64,000 nucleotides of DNA from UBA4720 sp038227135 (GCA_038227135.1 JBBRQC010000012.1:1-64000), one strand, 5' to 3'. Counted from the stretch's first letter, positions 1-11,600 are shown. Translations and numbers: made by a program. Notes: generated from the letters alone by a model not told the origin.

Positions 1-464
1 AGGAAAAACCCGATTCCACCCATCGCCACAAAAATGACGGCGGTGTAGAGCAGATAGTTCACGATGCTGAAATCCGGAACGATCGTGTGGAGGATCCCGG
101 ATAGAACGAGCATCGCGACCACCACACCCACCATGTACACCAGGAAGAGCTGGGAGTAGTAGGCGACGGCACTCACCGGCTTGGAGAAAAGAAAACGGTA
201 GTACCCCGACTTTCTGTCCGTAGAGACTATCCCGTTCACCGCGATCAGGACAGACAGTGAGACGATCGAGGACGCTACCGTGATCAGCAGCTGCCACGCG
301 GGGGAGGACGGATTCATCGAGAAGGTTGGCCCCATCGCGCGGCGAAGCGGCTCGACCAGCGTGTACCCCCAGAGAAAACCGATTATCAGAATCGCGATCC
401 CGCGCTCGACAACGAAATCCCGAAACTGCCACAACGAATATTTGTCCAGTCGTCCGCGATTCAT
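1..464 (-). CDS. ABC-2 type transporter permease, 3' end cut by window edge
   Basis: Reading the minus strand from an ATG at 464 gives an uninterrupted frame to the window edge, about 154 residues. It starts with a short cytoplasmic, Arg/Lys-rich segment (MNRGRLDKYSLWQFRDF), then a hydrophobic helix, a soluble stretch, and at least three more hydrophobic segments. That is the topology of ABC-2 type permeases. Its ATG overlaps the stop of the ATPase gene by four bases (ATGA at 464-461), so the two are translationally coupled and very likely form one exporter. The C-terminal membrane helices lie outside the window, and the transported substrate cannot be told from the sequence. Confidence 0.8.
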   Translation of the reverse strand, partial: MNRGRLDKYSLWQFRDFVVERGIAILIIGFLWGYTLVEPLRRAMGPTFSMNPSSPAWQLLITVASSIVSLSVLIAVNGIVSTDRKSGYYRFLFSKPVSAVAYYSQLFLVYMVGVVVAMLVLSGILHTIVPDFSIVNYLLYTAVIFVAMGGIGFF

Positions 465-1372
465 GGCGATTCTCCGACAGCTTCCCTGAATTGCTGCTCG
501 AGCACCGAGCGCTCGGGAACCACGCTCGCCACCAGCGCTCCCCTGCCGATCAGATCCGCGAGGGCAGCATTCAGCTCCTGTATGCTTCTAACCGTTACGT
601 CGAACTCACCCCTGCCCGCGCTCTCGGCGAGTGGAAACGATTCGCGAATTCGATCGAAACCGGCCGCGAGCGTCAGTCGGAAGCGCGTCGCCGTGGGTGC
701 GTCCTGTTCGTAGCCTGTGCTCACAACGCGTTGCAGGCGGCCTCGATCTATGATCGCGACGCGGTCGGCGAGGCGCTGAAGCTCGTCGAGATTGTGCGAC
801 GCGATGAGAATGGTGCGATCGGGGCGCCGCAGCTCTTCGACGATGCCACGGAATCGCTGAGTCCACACCGGGTCCAGCCCGTGAGTCGGCTCATCGAGGA
901 CTAGAATCTCATCGTCCCGCAGCAGCGCCTGCGCGAGCCCTAGTCGCTGAAGGTTTCCCTTCGACAGCGCCTTCACCTTCTTGTCGCGGTGCTCGGCAAG
1001 GCCAAGCTTCTCTATCACTTCGTTTACGCGGCCGGGAATCTCTGCATCGGAGATTCCCGCCAGCGTCGCGTAGCGGACGAGCGCGGTGTCGGCGCGCCAC
1101 TTCGGAGGAATGGCAATCAGCTCGGAGAGATATCCGATGCCGTTGCGCTCGATATAGGTGCGGGCGGCGAGCCCGTTTATCTCGACCGTCCCCGTGGTCG
1201 GCCGCAGATACCCGAGCATCATCGCAATGAGAGTGCTCTTCCCCGCGCCGTTCGGGCCGGCGATGCCGAGAATCTCGCCTTCAGATACCTGCAACGAAAA
1301 CTCCTCGACCGCTTTTACCGAGTTGCCGAGGAGTGATCTGTACGTCTTCCCGACGTTCCTGAATTCGATCAC
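461..1372 (-). CDS. ABC transporter ATP-binding protein
   Basis: A 303-residue ABC ATPase that should power the adjacent permease at the inner membrane. The motifs are complete: Walker A GPNGAGKST (residues 39-47), signature LSKGNLQR (136-143), Walker B ILVLDEPTHGLDP (156-168), and the H-loop in IASHNLDEL. Residues from about 220 on form a C-terminal extension like that of NatA/CcmA-type ATPases, which pair with ABC-2 permeases. The start overlaps the stop of the upstream TPR gene by four bases, and the end overlaps the permease start. A drug, lipid or polysaccharide export role is possible, but nothing here decides it. Confidence 0.93.
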   Translation of the reverse strand: MIEFRNVGKTYRSLLGNSVKAVEEFSLQVSEGEILGIAGPNGAGKSTLIAMMLGYLRPTTGTVEINGLAARTYIERNGIGYLSELIAIPPKWRADTALVRYATLAGISDAEIPGRVNEVIEKLGLAEHRDKKVKALSKGNLQRLGLAQALLRDDEILVLDEPTHGLDPVWTQRFRGIVEELRRPDRTILIASHNLDELQRLADRVAIIDRGRLQRVVSTGYEQDAPTATRFRLTLAAGFDRIRESFPLAESAGRGEFDVTVRSIQELNAALADLIGRGALVASVVPERSVLEQQFREAVGESP

Positions 1373-2574
1373 AAGGGCGGAGGCGCGGTAGAGCTCACAG
1401 GTTGGAGGCAGGCCTGCCAGGAACCGCTACCGGCCTTGTTGATGAAGTTGGTGGCTTCCTGCGCCCGACCCAGTCGCATCAGCGCGCAACCGAGGTAGCC
1501 CTGCGCCGGGCGATCCTGCGGGTTGGCCTGGACGGCGCGGACGAAGAACCTGCGTGCGAGATCGTACTGTTTGCTGGCGAAGAGTACGAGTCCCATCTCA
1601 CGCAGGGCAATCGCGTTCTTGGGATCCAGGCGCAGCGCAGTGTCGAGCTGTGCACGGGCGGACGAGAGGTCTCCCTCATCACGCGAGATCCGAGCGAGGA
1701 ATACGTGCGGGGTCGGAGCGTTGGGATCATTCTTCGCGGCCTTCGCGAATTCACCCCGCGCTCTCTCGCGCTGTCCGTTCTTCATCGCATCGATTCCAGC
1801 TGTCAATCCGTCGCTGCTCGTCCCGCCGCCTTTAAAGGCGAACCAGATTCCGACGAGGACAACGATGAGCACAGCCGCCCCGACGAGAACCGGCACGGAC
1901 ATTTTCGGCATGCGGCTCCGCGACTGCGCCGCGGCGAGTGCGTGCTCGACGCTGCTCCGACCGACACCGCCACCGCCCACGGCCCCGCTTCCTCCGGCTG
2001 GCGTAAATGAGCCGGGTGGTGGCTGCTCGATCGTCGGGGGACCGGACATTTTTCTTCCGGCGGCATACGGCGGAGGCTGTCTGTAGCCTCCACCAGCGGA
2101 AGGCGGTGCATAAGGAGATGGTGGAGGCTGTGGCGCCGGCGATTGGCGCTGCTGTTGAGAGCTCCGCGGGGTGTACACGGCCTGGAGCGGACTCGACGGC
2201 GTCGCGCGCTTCACCGGCGCCTTTCCGGTCAGCGCGGACTCCAATGCTCTGAAGCCTTCGAGGGCGGCGTCTCCATCCGCCTGCGTCGGCTTATAGGTGG
2301 TGCGATTCGCGCGATCGCGCGCCGCGAGAAACTCGAGAAGGGAATGCGCCTGATCGAGCGTTATCAGCTCTGCCTGTCTCGCCGCCCGGACAAGCTGCTG
2401 GCCGGTGAGCGACGAATTGCCGACGAGCGCCTGCAACGAAGTTTCGGTGCCCGTCCAGAGATCGATGACGTCCGCCGCGAGATCTTCGGCGTTGCGAGAG
2501 GTCTCGAAGTGCGTGAGAACAGGGCGCACCCCGTTCAAGGCGGTGAGCGCCGCCTGGGAGTTCTGCGGGCTCAC
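1369..2574 (-). CDS. TPR-repeat protein with Pro-rich linker and one transmembrane helix
   Basis: 401 residues in three parts. The N-terminal soluble part (about 1-120) is Ala/Leu-rich and helical. A low-complexity Pro/Gly/Ser/Gln linker follows (about 125-220). One strongly hydrophobic helix comes next (VPVLVGAAVLIVVLVGIWFAF, about 225-247), followed by a C-terminal block of three or so tetratricopeptide repeats (about 265-385, for example DPKNAIALREMGLVLFASKQ). The layout suggests a cytoplasmic N-terminus with the TPR block outside the inner membrane. It overlaps both neighbours by four bases, so it is made together with the second TPR protein and the ABC pair. It may be a scaffold or assembly factor for the transporter; that is inference. 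Confidence 0.85.
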   Translation of the reverse strand: MSPQNSQAALTALNGVRPVLTHFETSRNAEDLAADVIDLWTGTETSLQALVGNSSLTGQQLVRAARQAELITLDQAHSLLEFLAARDRANRTTYKPTQADGDAALEGFRALESALTGKAPVKRATPSSPLQAVYTPRSSQQQRQSPAPQPPPSPYAPPSAGGGYRQPPPYAAGRKMSGPPTIEQPPPGSFTPAGGSGAVGGGGVGRSSVEHALAAAQSRSRMPKMSVPVLVGAAVLIVVLVGIWFAFKGGGTSSDGLTAGIDAMKNGQRERARGEFAKAAKNDPNAPTPHVFLARISRDEGDLSSARAQLDTALRLDPKNAIALREMGLVLFASKQYDLARRFFVRAVQANPQDRPAQGYLGCALMRLGRAQEATNFINKAGSGSWQACLQPVSSTAPPPL

Positions 2575-3623
2575 CTTAGGATGCGCAAAAGCCCTGCATT
2601 CGCACTACGACGAATGAAGCTCTCCGCATCCTGCTCCGGCTTGGGAGTCTCCTTCAGGCAATTTGCATCGCGCATCTTGTCGACGATCTCTTCCCATGTT
2701 CCTTCGAAGGTATTCCCGTCTTCGAGCTTGATGCGGTGCGGCTCTGGCGTCGCCTTGACGTCGGCGAAGCTCGAGAGAAGCGCGCCGAACAGCTCGAGCT
2801 GCCCCTTCGCCTCGGTCTGCGAAGCGTCCATGTGCTTCGCCTCGATCTCGGCCAGCATCTCATCGATGTCGTCGAGCTCGCCGGAGAGGTCGCGAAGTCT
2901 GTCCTCCCATGGACGGATTTCCGGATCGTTGTCGCGAAGACGGTAGATCATCTTCTTCAGCTCGATCAGTCTCCAGATCCCGAGCTCGTCCCAGTGATCT
3001 TCGGGGGTGGACCGATCGAGATGGTAGAGCGCGGCTTCGTAGTCGCCGCGATCGTAGAAGATGTTGCCGAGGTAGATACGCGCTTCGGTGTGATCGGGGT
3101 CCATCTGCAGCGCACGACGCAGCGTGGTGATCGCCGATTCATCGTTGCCGAGCCTGTGCTCGGCGTAGCCGATGCACGAAACGGCTTCGGCGGCGTCAGG
3201 CGTCTGTTGCGCGGCAATCTCGAAGAACTGCTTCGATTCCTCGATCAGCCCTTCGCGGAAGAGCGCGCGCCCGATCTGAAGCATCAGCTCAACGTCGTCC
3301 TGGTATCCAAGCTCCAGAGTGTGCCGGAAGCTGCGCAGCGCCTGTTCCTGCTGGCCGAACTTGAGAAGAGTCTCTCCGAAACCGGCCAGTGCGTCCTCGT
3401 GATCGGGATCGAGAACTAGCGCTTCCTCGAAGCTCCGTCGCGCCCACGCGTATTCCTCACGCGCATGGTGTGCGTAGCCAACTCCAATGTGGAGCTCCAC
3501 CGAATTAGGGTAGAGACCGAGTCCTTCGCGAAGTACGTCCAGAGCTTCGTCATACTGTCCTTCGTTGTACAGTTGATGTGCTCTCTCATCGTACTCTTCA
3601 GAACTCAAAAAAGGTGTTGGCAT
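2571..3623 (-). CDS. Tetratricopeptide repeat protein, first gene of the ABC operon
   Basis: 350 residues. About six consecutive TPRs occupy residues 10-215 with regular 34-residue spacing (YNEGQYDEALDVLREGL; HAREEYAWARRSFEEAL; YDRGDYEAALYHLDRS). An acidic, probably coiled-coil segment follows (about 235-275), then a small C-terminal region with DGNTFEGTWEEIVDKMRD. There is no signal peptide or membrane helix, so it should be cytoplasmic. The ATG at 3623 is preceded by a good GGAGGG ribosome site, and the end overlaps the next gene by four bases. TPR proteins mediate protein-protein contacts; the partner is unknown but probably encoded in this operon. Confidence 0.88.
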   Translation of the reverse strand: MPTPFLSSEEYDERAHQLYNEGQYDEALDVLREGLGLYPNSVELHIGVGYAHHAREEYAWARRSFEEALVLDPDHEDALAGFGETLLKFGQQEQALRSFRHTLELGYQDDVELMLQIGRALFREGLIEESKQFFEIAAQQTPDAAEAVSCIGYAEHRLGNDESAITTLRRALQMDPDHTEARIYLGNIFYDRGDYEAALYHLDRSTPEDHWDELGIWRLIELKKMIYRLRDNDPEIRPWEDRLRDLSGELDDIDEMLAEIEAKHMDASQTEAKGQLELFGALLSSFADVKATPEPHRIKLEDGNTFEGTWEEIVDKMRDANCLKETPKPEQDAESFIRRSANAGLLRILR

Positions 3624-3660
3624 GACGACGCACCCTCCAAGGAGTCGAGTATTAAAGTCT

Positions 3661-3690
3661 ATTGTACTCTTTAGACACTACTATGTTCAA
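3661..3690 (-). promoter_or_regulatory. Sigma70-like promoter for the TPR/ABC operon
   Basis: On the minus strand a TTGAAC hexamer (3690-3685) is followed after 18 bases by TACAAT (3666-3661), about 40 bases upstream of the ATG at 3623. Each hexamer is close to the consensus and the region is AT-rich relative to the surroundings. It would drive the four minus-strand genes downstream. Confidence 0.5.
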
Positions 3691-3715
3691 GGGAGTAACA
3701 TCCGCGGATCACGGC

Positions 3716-4927
3716 TCAGGTAACCACCGCGATCTTCTCGGAATACCGCTGCCAGCTCCCGCTCTCGAGAGATTTGTCGATCTCGTGGATAGCTTCCTCG
3801 AGCTCCTCATCTCGGGTAAAGAAGTGAGGGGCAATCCTGATACCAGCCCCGACGCGGTAGTCAACCAGGATGTCCTGTGAGAGAAGGTGCTGTGCCACTT
3901 CGTAGGCGTGGGGAACATCCACGGCGACCGTTCCACCTCTCCGCGCCGGGTCGCGCGGCGCGTTGACGCCGTAGCCGCGCTCGTCCGCCAACTCGATCAG
4001 CCTGGACGTCAGGCGGACGCTCTTCTCCCGAATGGCCGCAATCCCGGCGCGACGAAGAATCTTCGGTCCTTCGGCTGCCGCATAGAGGGCGGGAATGACG
4101 GGAGTTCCGTTCAGCCAGCGAAAGGCGCCCGAGGCGTACTCCATGGTTTCCTCGAATGCGAACGGGCGCGAATGCGCCTGCCACCCGGTGAGCGCCGGCT
4201 TGAGCTCATCGCGCACGGCAGCGCTGACGTAGAGGAAACAGCCTCCGGGTCCGCCACAAAGCCACTTGAGCACTCCGCCAGTCAGGAAGTCGACTTTGCT
4301 CCGTTTCACGTCCACCGGAACGATGCCGACGGCGTGGAAGGAGTCGAGCGAGACAAGCGCGCCCATCTCGTGCGCGCGCCGGCAAATCGCATCCGCGTCC
4401 ATGAGATAAGCACTGCGGAAGAGAACGTGGGAGACGGCGACGATGCGCGTCCTCTCGTCGATCGCCGCAAGAATCCTGTGCGGATCGATGCTGAGTCCAT
4501 CGTCCGATCGTACCACCACCACCCGCGCGCCAAACCTTTCCGCCATCTCGGCGTACGCGTAGCGCACCGAAGGGAAATCGAGCTCCGTCATGACGACCGT
4601 GTCGCGAGCCTTGGTGAAGTCGATCGAGGAAAGAACTGCCGTCTGAGCGATGGTGACGTTCGGCATCATCACCACTTCGCCCGCGCCCGCGTTGATGAGG
4701 GGTGCGATCTCGTTCCCGACGTCGACCGGCTTTTCCCACCACCCCTGTTTCCACGCCCTTACGCCGAGCTCACCCCAGTCGCGCGCGTACTCGGCCAGTT
4801 TTTCGGGGACGGTGCGCGGCATCGGCCCGAGCGAATTGGAGACGAGGTAGTTCGTCTTCTCGAGGATCGGGAATTCGTCTCTGAAAGCCAGCAGCGGGTC
4901 GCGCTGCCGGCTGCTGGCCGGATTCAC
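3716..4927 (-). CDS. Class V aminotransferase fold enzyme, kynureninase-like
   Basis: A PLP-dependent enzyme of about 403 residues. The opening DPLLAFRDEFPI, the NSLGPMP turn, the cofactor Asp in LDSFHAVGIVPVD (about D195) and the lysine in GGVLKWLCGGPGG (about K221) match the kynureninase layout, where the equivalent sequence is YKYLNGGPG. Kynureninase cleaves (3-hydroxy)kynurenine to (3-hydroxy)anthranilate and alanine. A related cysteine desulfurase or isopenicillin-epimerase-like activity is possible. The open frame extends to 5080, but that part lies inside the upstream M28 gene (stop at 4950), so I place the start at GTG 4927 (TTG 4933 is the alternative). No other kynurenine-pathway gene is visible in the window. 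Confidence 0.8.
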   Translation of the reverse strand: MNPASSRQRDPLLAFRDEFPILEKTNYLVSNSLGPMPRTVPEKLAEYARDWGELGVRAWKQGWWEKPVDVGNEIAPLINAGAGEVVMMPNVTIAQTAVLSSIDFTKARDTVVMTELDFPSVRYAYAEMAERFGARVVVVRSDDGLSIDPHRILAAIDERTRIVAVSHVLFRSAYLMDADAICRRAHEMGALVSLDSFHAVGIVPVDVKRSKVDFLTGGVLKWLCGGPGGCFLYVSAAVRDELKPALTGWQAHSRPFAFEETMEYASGAFRWLNGTPVIPALYAAAEGPKILRRAGIAAIREKSVRLTSRLIELADERGYGVNAPRDPARRGGTVAVDVPHAYEVAQHLLSQDILVDYRVGAGIRIAPHFFTRDEELEEAIHEIDKSLESGSWQRYSEKIAVVT

Positions 4928-4949
4928 TGCCAATCGGTGCCGCGCCTGA

Positions 4950-6605
4950 TCACTGGCCCTTTCGAGAAGTTTCGCGAGCCGCTTTGAATTCCGCGTCGGT
5001 GTTCCACGTCGGGACCGTCCGGGCGTTTCCGATGGAGAGACCGAAGCGATACACGATCTCCGCGAGCTGCGCCGCGCCACTCAGATCGAAGTCGGACCGA
5101 TACTCGTCAGACGGCTGGTGGTAGCGGTGCGCGGTGTAGTCTTCGGCCTGCTTGAGACCCCATCCCGCGGGACGACCCATGTAGTCTACGCCGCCTCCAA
5201 TCGAAACCGACGGAATTCCTGCGATCGCAAAGGAGAAATGGTCCGAGCGGTAGAAGTGGCCCTGCTCGGGATGAGCGTCCGGAGACAGTCGGATTCCTTC
5301 CGATTTCACCATCTGCGCGAGGGCCGGACCGAGCGAGCTCTTGTTGTCGCCGGTGACATTGAGATCCCGTACACGGCCATTCAGCGGAACGATGTCCATG
5401 TTGAGGGCTGCAACGATCTTCGACGCGGGAACTGTCGGGTGCACACCGAAGTAGGCGGAGCCGAGCAGACCGGATTCTTCGGCTGTGACGAAGACAAAGA
5501 GCTGTGACCTCCGCGGCTTTACGCCCTCGGCCGCGGCGTGGGCTATCGTCAGGACGGCTGCGACCCCGGATGCGTTGTCCACCGCGCCGTTATAGATCGA
5601 ATCTCCATTGACGACGGGTCCGACGCCAAAGTGGTCCCAATGGGCACTATACGCGACATACTCGTCACGCACCTTGGGGTCGATACCGCGCACGACTCCG
5701 ACGACGTTGTTCGCCGACATGTGATGCAGGGTATTGCGCATCGTCTCGTCGATGATAATTCCGGTCGAGACCGGGCGAAAATCGCGAGATTCCGCTCGCT
5801 TGCGCAAGTCCGTCATGCTGAGGCCGGCCTGGGCGAGCAGCGCCGTGGCGGCGCTGTCGGTGATCCAGCCGCGCACGCCAATCGGAGGAGGTGCGGCGGG
5901 ATCGCGCGGAAGCAGACGGTGCTCCGTGGAATTCGAATTCACCACCACGTGCCACGGATATCCGGCGCGCTCGGTCGTGTGCACGATCAACATTCCTGCC
6001 GCGCCGCGCCGCTCCGCTTCCTCGTACTTGTATGTCCAGCGGCCGTAGTAGGTCATCGCCTTACCGCCGAACAGATTCGGCTCGCCGGCGATGGCTGGCG
6101 GATCGTTGACTAGAACGAGCAGGATCTTTCCGCGCACGTCGGTGCCCTTGAAATCATCCCACCTGTACTCGGGTGCAGTCGCTCCGTAGCCGACGAAAAC
6201 GAGCTCACCGCGCGCGGAGCTGCCATCCGTCGCCGAGCCGGGCCAGACGACTACATCATCCGTGAAGCGGAGGTTGGCACTGGCTTTGCCCGAAGCGGTG
6301 ACCTTGATGGTGCTCGGGTCCGCTTTCACGACATCGATGGGAACGCGCTGGAAGTAAGAAGAATCTCCGACCCCTGGCTTGACGCCGAACGCCTGGAGCT
6401 GCGTGGCGATGTATTCCTCGGCGATTCGTCCGCCGCGAGTAGCGGGCGCGCGCCCTTCGAGGAGATCGGATGAAAGGAATCGGAGGTGCGCGTCGATTTC
6501 CTGAGGAGTGATACGGCTGGGGGCGCCGTCAGTCTGCGCGTTTGCTTTCGATGCGGAAATAGCCGAGATGAGCGCTGCTGCCAGCAGCGCGGTGGGACGG
6601 GTCAT
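4950..6605 (-). CDS. Secreted M28-family metallopeptidase with PA-like insert
   Basis: 551 residues with a clear signal peptide (LLAAALISAISASKANAQ). The two-zinc M28 ligand set is present in order: His and Asp in SAHWDHFG, Asp in DNASGVAAVL, the Glu pair in TAEESGLLGS, Asp in NMDIVP and His in YRSDHFSFA. Residues about 130-260 before the catalytic core look like a protease-associated insert, as in PA-containing M28 enzymes. It should be an exported aminopeptidase or carboxypeptidase that trims peptides outside the cytoplasm. A TATAAT hexamer at 6645-6640 on the minus strand lies just upstream and may be its -10 box, but no convincing -35 is seen. It is divergent from the patatin gene. Confidence 0.92.
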   Translation of the reverse strand: MTRPTALLAAALISAISASKANAQTDGAPSRITPQEIDAHLRFLSSDLLEGRAPATRGGRIAEEYIATQLQAFGVKPGVGDSSYFQRVPIDVVKADPSTIKVTASGKASANLRFTDDVVVWPGSATDGSSARGELVFVGYGATAPEYRWDDFKGTDVRGKILLVLVNDPPAIAGEPNLFGGKAMTYYGRWTYKYEEAERRGAAGMLIVHTTERAGYPWHVVVNSNSTEHRLLPRDPAAPPPIGVRGWITDSAATALLAQAGLSMTDLRKRAESRDFRPVSTGIIIDETMRNTLHHMSANNVVGVVRGIDPKVRDEYVAYSAHWDHFGVGPVVNGDSIYNGAVDNASGVAAVLTIAHAAAEGVKPRRSQLFVFVTAEESGLLGSAYFGVHPTVPASKIVAALNMDIVPLNGRVRDLNVTGDNKSSLGPALAQMVKSEGIRLSPDAHPEQGHFYRSDHFSFAIAGIPSVSIGGGVDYMGRPAGWGLKQAEDYTAHRYHQPSDEYRSDFDLSGAAQLAEIVYRFGLSIGNARTVPTWNTDAEFKAARETSRKGQ

Positions 6606-6667
6606 CGATTTACTCTGGGTGTGTGGTGTACGTCAGTACATTATAACTTCCCGTACCCAACCTTAGC

Positions 6668-7837
6668 ATGCCCCGCCAGACTCCACGAAGCCTGAAACGA
6701 GCATCTCCCTCCAAGCAACGACGCAAGGCGCACAAGATCGCGCTCGTGCTCGGCGGTGGCGGGTTGAAAGGCTTCGCGCACATCGGCGTTTTTCGCGCGC
6801 TCAAGGAGCTCGGGATCGAGCCGACCGTCGTCGCGGGGACCAGCATCGGCGCGCTGATAGCAGCCGCCTACGCTCGGGGAATGGAAGTGCCGGAGATGGT
6901 CGATCGCGCCCGCGCGCTCAAGCGGCGCGACCTTTTCCGCCTCAATCGAATGGGTATGCTGCTAGAGCGGCAGCACTCGCCGGCGATCTATCTGGACGAG
7001 CCGCTGAAAAACGTCGTAAAGTCCGTGGCGGGAGAGAAGCGGTTCGATCAGCTGAAAAGGACGCTCCTCGTAAACACGGTGGACATCCAGCGCGGGTCAC
7101 AGATCGTCTGGGGATTGCCAGGTCTGCGTGACGTGAGCGTGGCCGACGCGGTGTACGCATCCTGTGCGCTGCCGGGGTTCTATCCTCCGGGTGTGATCAA
7201 CGGGAAGCTGTGCGTGGACGGTGGCGTGCTCGATAACCTCCCTGTCTCCATTGCGGGCCGCGCTATGGACGCCGTGATTGCGGTCGACACCGGCTCCAGC
7301 GATCTGGAACCCGAAAACGATATCCTCACGGCAGGCTTCGCGTCCATCTACGTGCGGGCCGCGACGACCATGATGCACGCACTACAGCTAGCGCCCTTCG
7401 CGAACTGGACGCGCCCGCCGATGATACTGATCCGACCCAAGGTCAATCACATCGGCTGGTTCAGCTTCTCGCACACCGAGGAGCTGCTCGAGGCTGGCTA
7501 CACGGCGGCGATGGAGGCCTGCAAGCATTTCGAGGAATGCATCACCTGGGGCATCGGGGTCTTTCCGCGCAGGCCGATGCAGATCACCGTCGATCGGGAA
7601 AAGTGCATCGGCTGCACGCTCTGCACCGCGCTGGCGCCCGACGTGATGGCAATGGACTCGACCCAGAAGGCGTACCCGCTCACCCCCGTGGTCGAGTGGT
7701 CGCCGGCCGACGGTGATTTCGTGCACCACTGCCCTACGTTCGCAATCGAAGCAACGCGCCTCGACGCGAATGCTGCTCCCGCAGCGCCGCCGACAGTTGA
7801 TCCGACCAACCAGCCCACGACCAGAAAGACAGGGTAG
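6668..7837 (+). CDS. Patatin-like phospholipase fused to a C-terminal ferredoxin domain
   Basis: 389 residues. The N-terminal patatin domain (about 22-290) has the oxyanion motif GGGGLKGFAHIG, the nucleophile in GTSIG (Ser59) and the catalytic DGG (Asp184), so it should hydrolyse acyl esters of lipids. It lacks a signal peptide and begins with a Lys/Arg-rich stretch. Residues about 303-370 form a second module, CIGCTLC (Cys313, 316, 319) with a distant HHCP (Cys355), the usual ligand spacing of a single-cluster 4Fe-4S (or 3Fe-4S) ferredoxin. The C-terminal tail is Ala/Pro-rich. The fusion is within one uninterrupted frame. The redox role is unknown; sensing or electron-dependent control of the lipase is speculation. 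Confidence 0.88.
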   Translation: MPRQTPRSLKRASPSKQRRKAHKIALVLGGGGLKGFAHIGVFRALKELGIEPTVVAGTSIGALIAAAYARGMEVPEMVDRARALKRRDLFRLNRMGMLLERQHSPAIYLDEPLKNVVKSVAGEKRFDQLKRTLLVNTVDIQRGSQIVWGLPGLRDVSVADAVYASCALPGFYPPGVINGKLCVDGGVLDNLPVSIAGRAMDAVIAVDTGSSDLEPENDILTAGFASIYVRAATTMMHALQLAPFANWTRPPMILIRPKVNHIGWFSFSHTEELLEAGYTAAMEACKHFEECITWGIGVFPRRPMQITVDREKCIGCTLCTALAPDVMAMDSTQKAYPLTPVVEWSPADGDFVHHCPTFAIEATRLDANAAPAAPPTVDPTNQPTTRKTG

Positions 7838-7862
7838 GCCTGGTGGAGTTTGAGCTGCAACT

Positions 7863-8043
7863 GAACGGGTGCGAGACCTTGCATCTCGATTCTCTGAGTT
7901 CTGACCGCAACAGAACGGGTGCGGTTAAAAACCCTGCTTTGTATTAGATTACATTCAGCCTGCCGAGCCCGGAAGCAAGTTCGGCAGTGGCTCCGCGCCT
8001 ACGGCCAGCGCACTGACGCGGCCAAGTTCGGAAAACAAAACCC
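7863..8043 (+). promoter_or_regulatory. Structured leader region upstream of aconitase
   Basis: The gap before acnA holds an 11-base direct repeat, GAACGGGTGCG, at 7863-7873 and 7913-7923. It also holds an AT-rich stretch at 7935-7955 suitable for a -10 box, and a hairpin with 7-base perfect arms CTGCCGA (7960-7966) and TCGGCAG (7981-7987). A second GC-rich stretch that could fold follows before the ATG. I do not recognise a known riboswitch. An operator pair plus a 5' UTR structure is a reasonable reading. Confidence 0.3.
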
Positions 8044-10839
<2,796 letters not shown>

Positions 10840-10870
10840 AGCGGCGAGCTATCGGCTTTGCAGCTGATGC

Positions 10871-11518
10871 CTAGAGCTTTTCGGTCGGGGTCGCCGCTCT
10901 CCCTTCGCGAGTAGCGTTGACCCCGTCCCTCTTTTTCCTCAGCACCTGGAACTGCGGCATCGACGCGCTGATCTGCTCGGCCAGATCCTGCTCCATCTTC
11001 TTGGGATCGAGCGGCTCCAGCATCGCTCTCAGCTCGGGATCATCGGCGAGTGCGAGGTTCAGACGTGCATAGAGACCCGCCACCAGGTGCAGCGTCTTCG
11101 TGATCTCCTCTTCCATTCGAAGATTGACCTGAAGCGTCAGCTCTTCGCGCAGCTCGCCGATCTTCGACTCCCGGCTCTGCGTCATGAGCACGAAGATGGA
11201 CAGGAAGATCGCCTCGAGCGAGACGATCGTCGTGAGCATGCCGTACGGGTAGGGGTCGAACTTCTTCAGCCCCGAGAAAGGCAGATTCCAGTAGATCCAG
11301 CCGATGAAGATGAGTGCGTGGATTGCCAGAAAGGGCGTGGAGCTGGCAAACCCGATCATCCGGTCGGCCATGATCTCCATCTTCGAGCGATTGGCGGAGT
11401 GCTGTGCCTTGATCGCCCGGAACGCCTTGTTGATGCCGGCGCTCCGCCGCACCCGCCGCTCTCCGGCGACCGGTGTGCCCGGTCGAAGTTCCACCGACGT
11501 ATAGTCCTCTTGGCCCAT
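10871..11518 (-). CDS. DUF1003 family membrane protein
   Basis: About 215 residues from ATG 11518; GTG 11539 would add seven residues but its ribosome site would sit too close. The DUF1003 core is visible: FLAIHALIFIGWIYWNL as a first membrane helix, PYPYGMLTTIVSLEAIFLSIFVLMTQSR as a second, then a charged amphipathic region with LREELTLQVNLRMEEEITK. The C-terminus is cytoplasmic and rich in charged residues. The function of the family is not established; members are often described as cyclic-nucleotide-binding-like membrane proteins without proof. It converges on acnA with 31 bases between. Confidence 0.85.
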   Translation of the reverse strand: MGQEDYTSVELRPGTPVAGERRVRRSAGINKAFRAIKAQHSANRSKMEIMADRMIGFASSTPFLAIHALIFIGWIYWNLPFSGLKKFDPYPYGMLTTIVSLEAIFLSIFVLMTQSRESKIGELREELTLQVNLRMEEEITKTLHLVAGLYARLNLALADDPELRAMLEPLDPKKMEQDLAEQISASMPQFQVLRKKRDGVNATREGRAATPTEKL

Positions 11519-11600
11519 ATCTCTACTGGAGACGACCACCTAAGCTAACGCAATCAGCCGGCCACTTCCTGTCGCGAGGCAACGCGTTAACCTTTCACTC

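Noticed and set aside
3887..4987. 366-residue plus-strand open frame
   Set aside because: Antisense to the kynureninase-like gene, with typical high-GC shadow composition.
7950..8043. Small SRP RNA or known riboswitch before acnA
   Set aside because: CCGGAAG looked suggestive, but the surrounding conserved SRP bases and pairing are missing.
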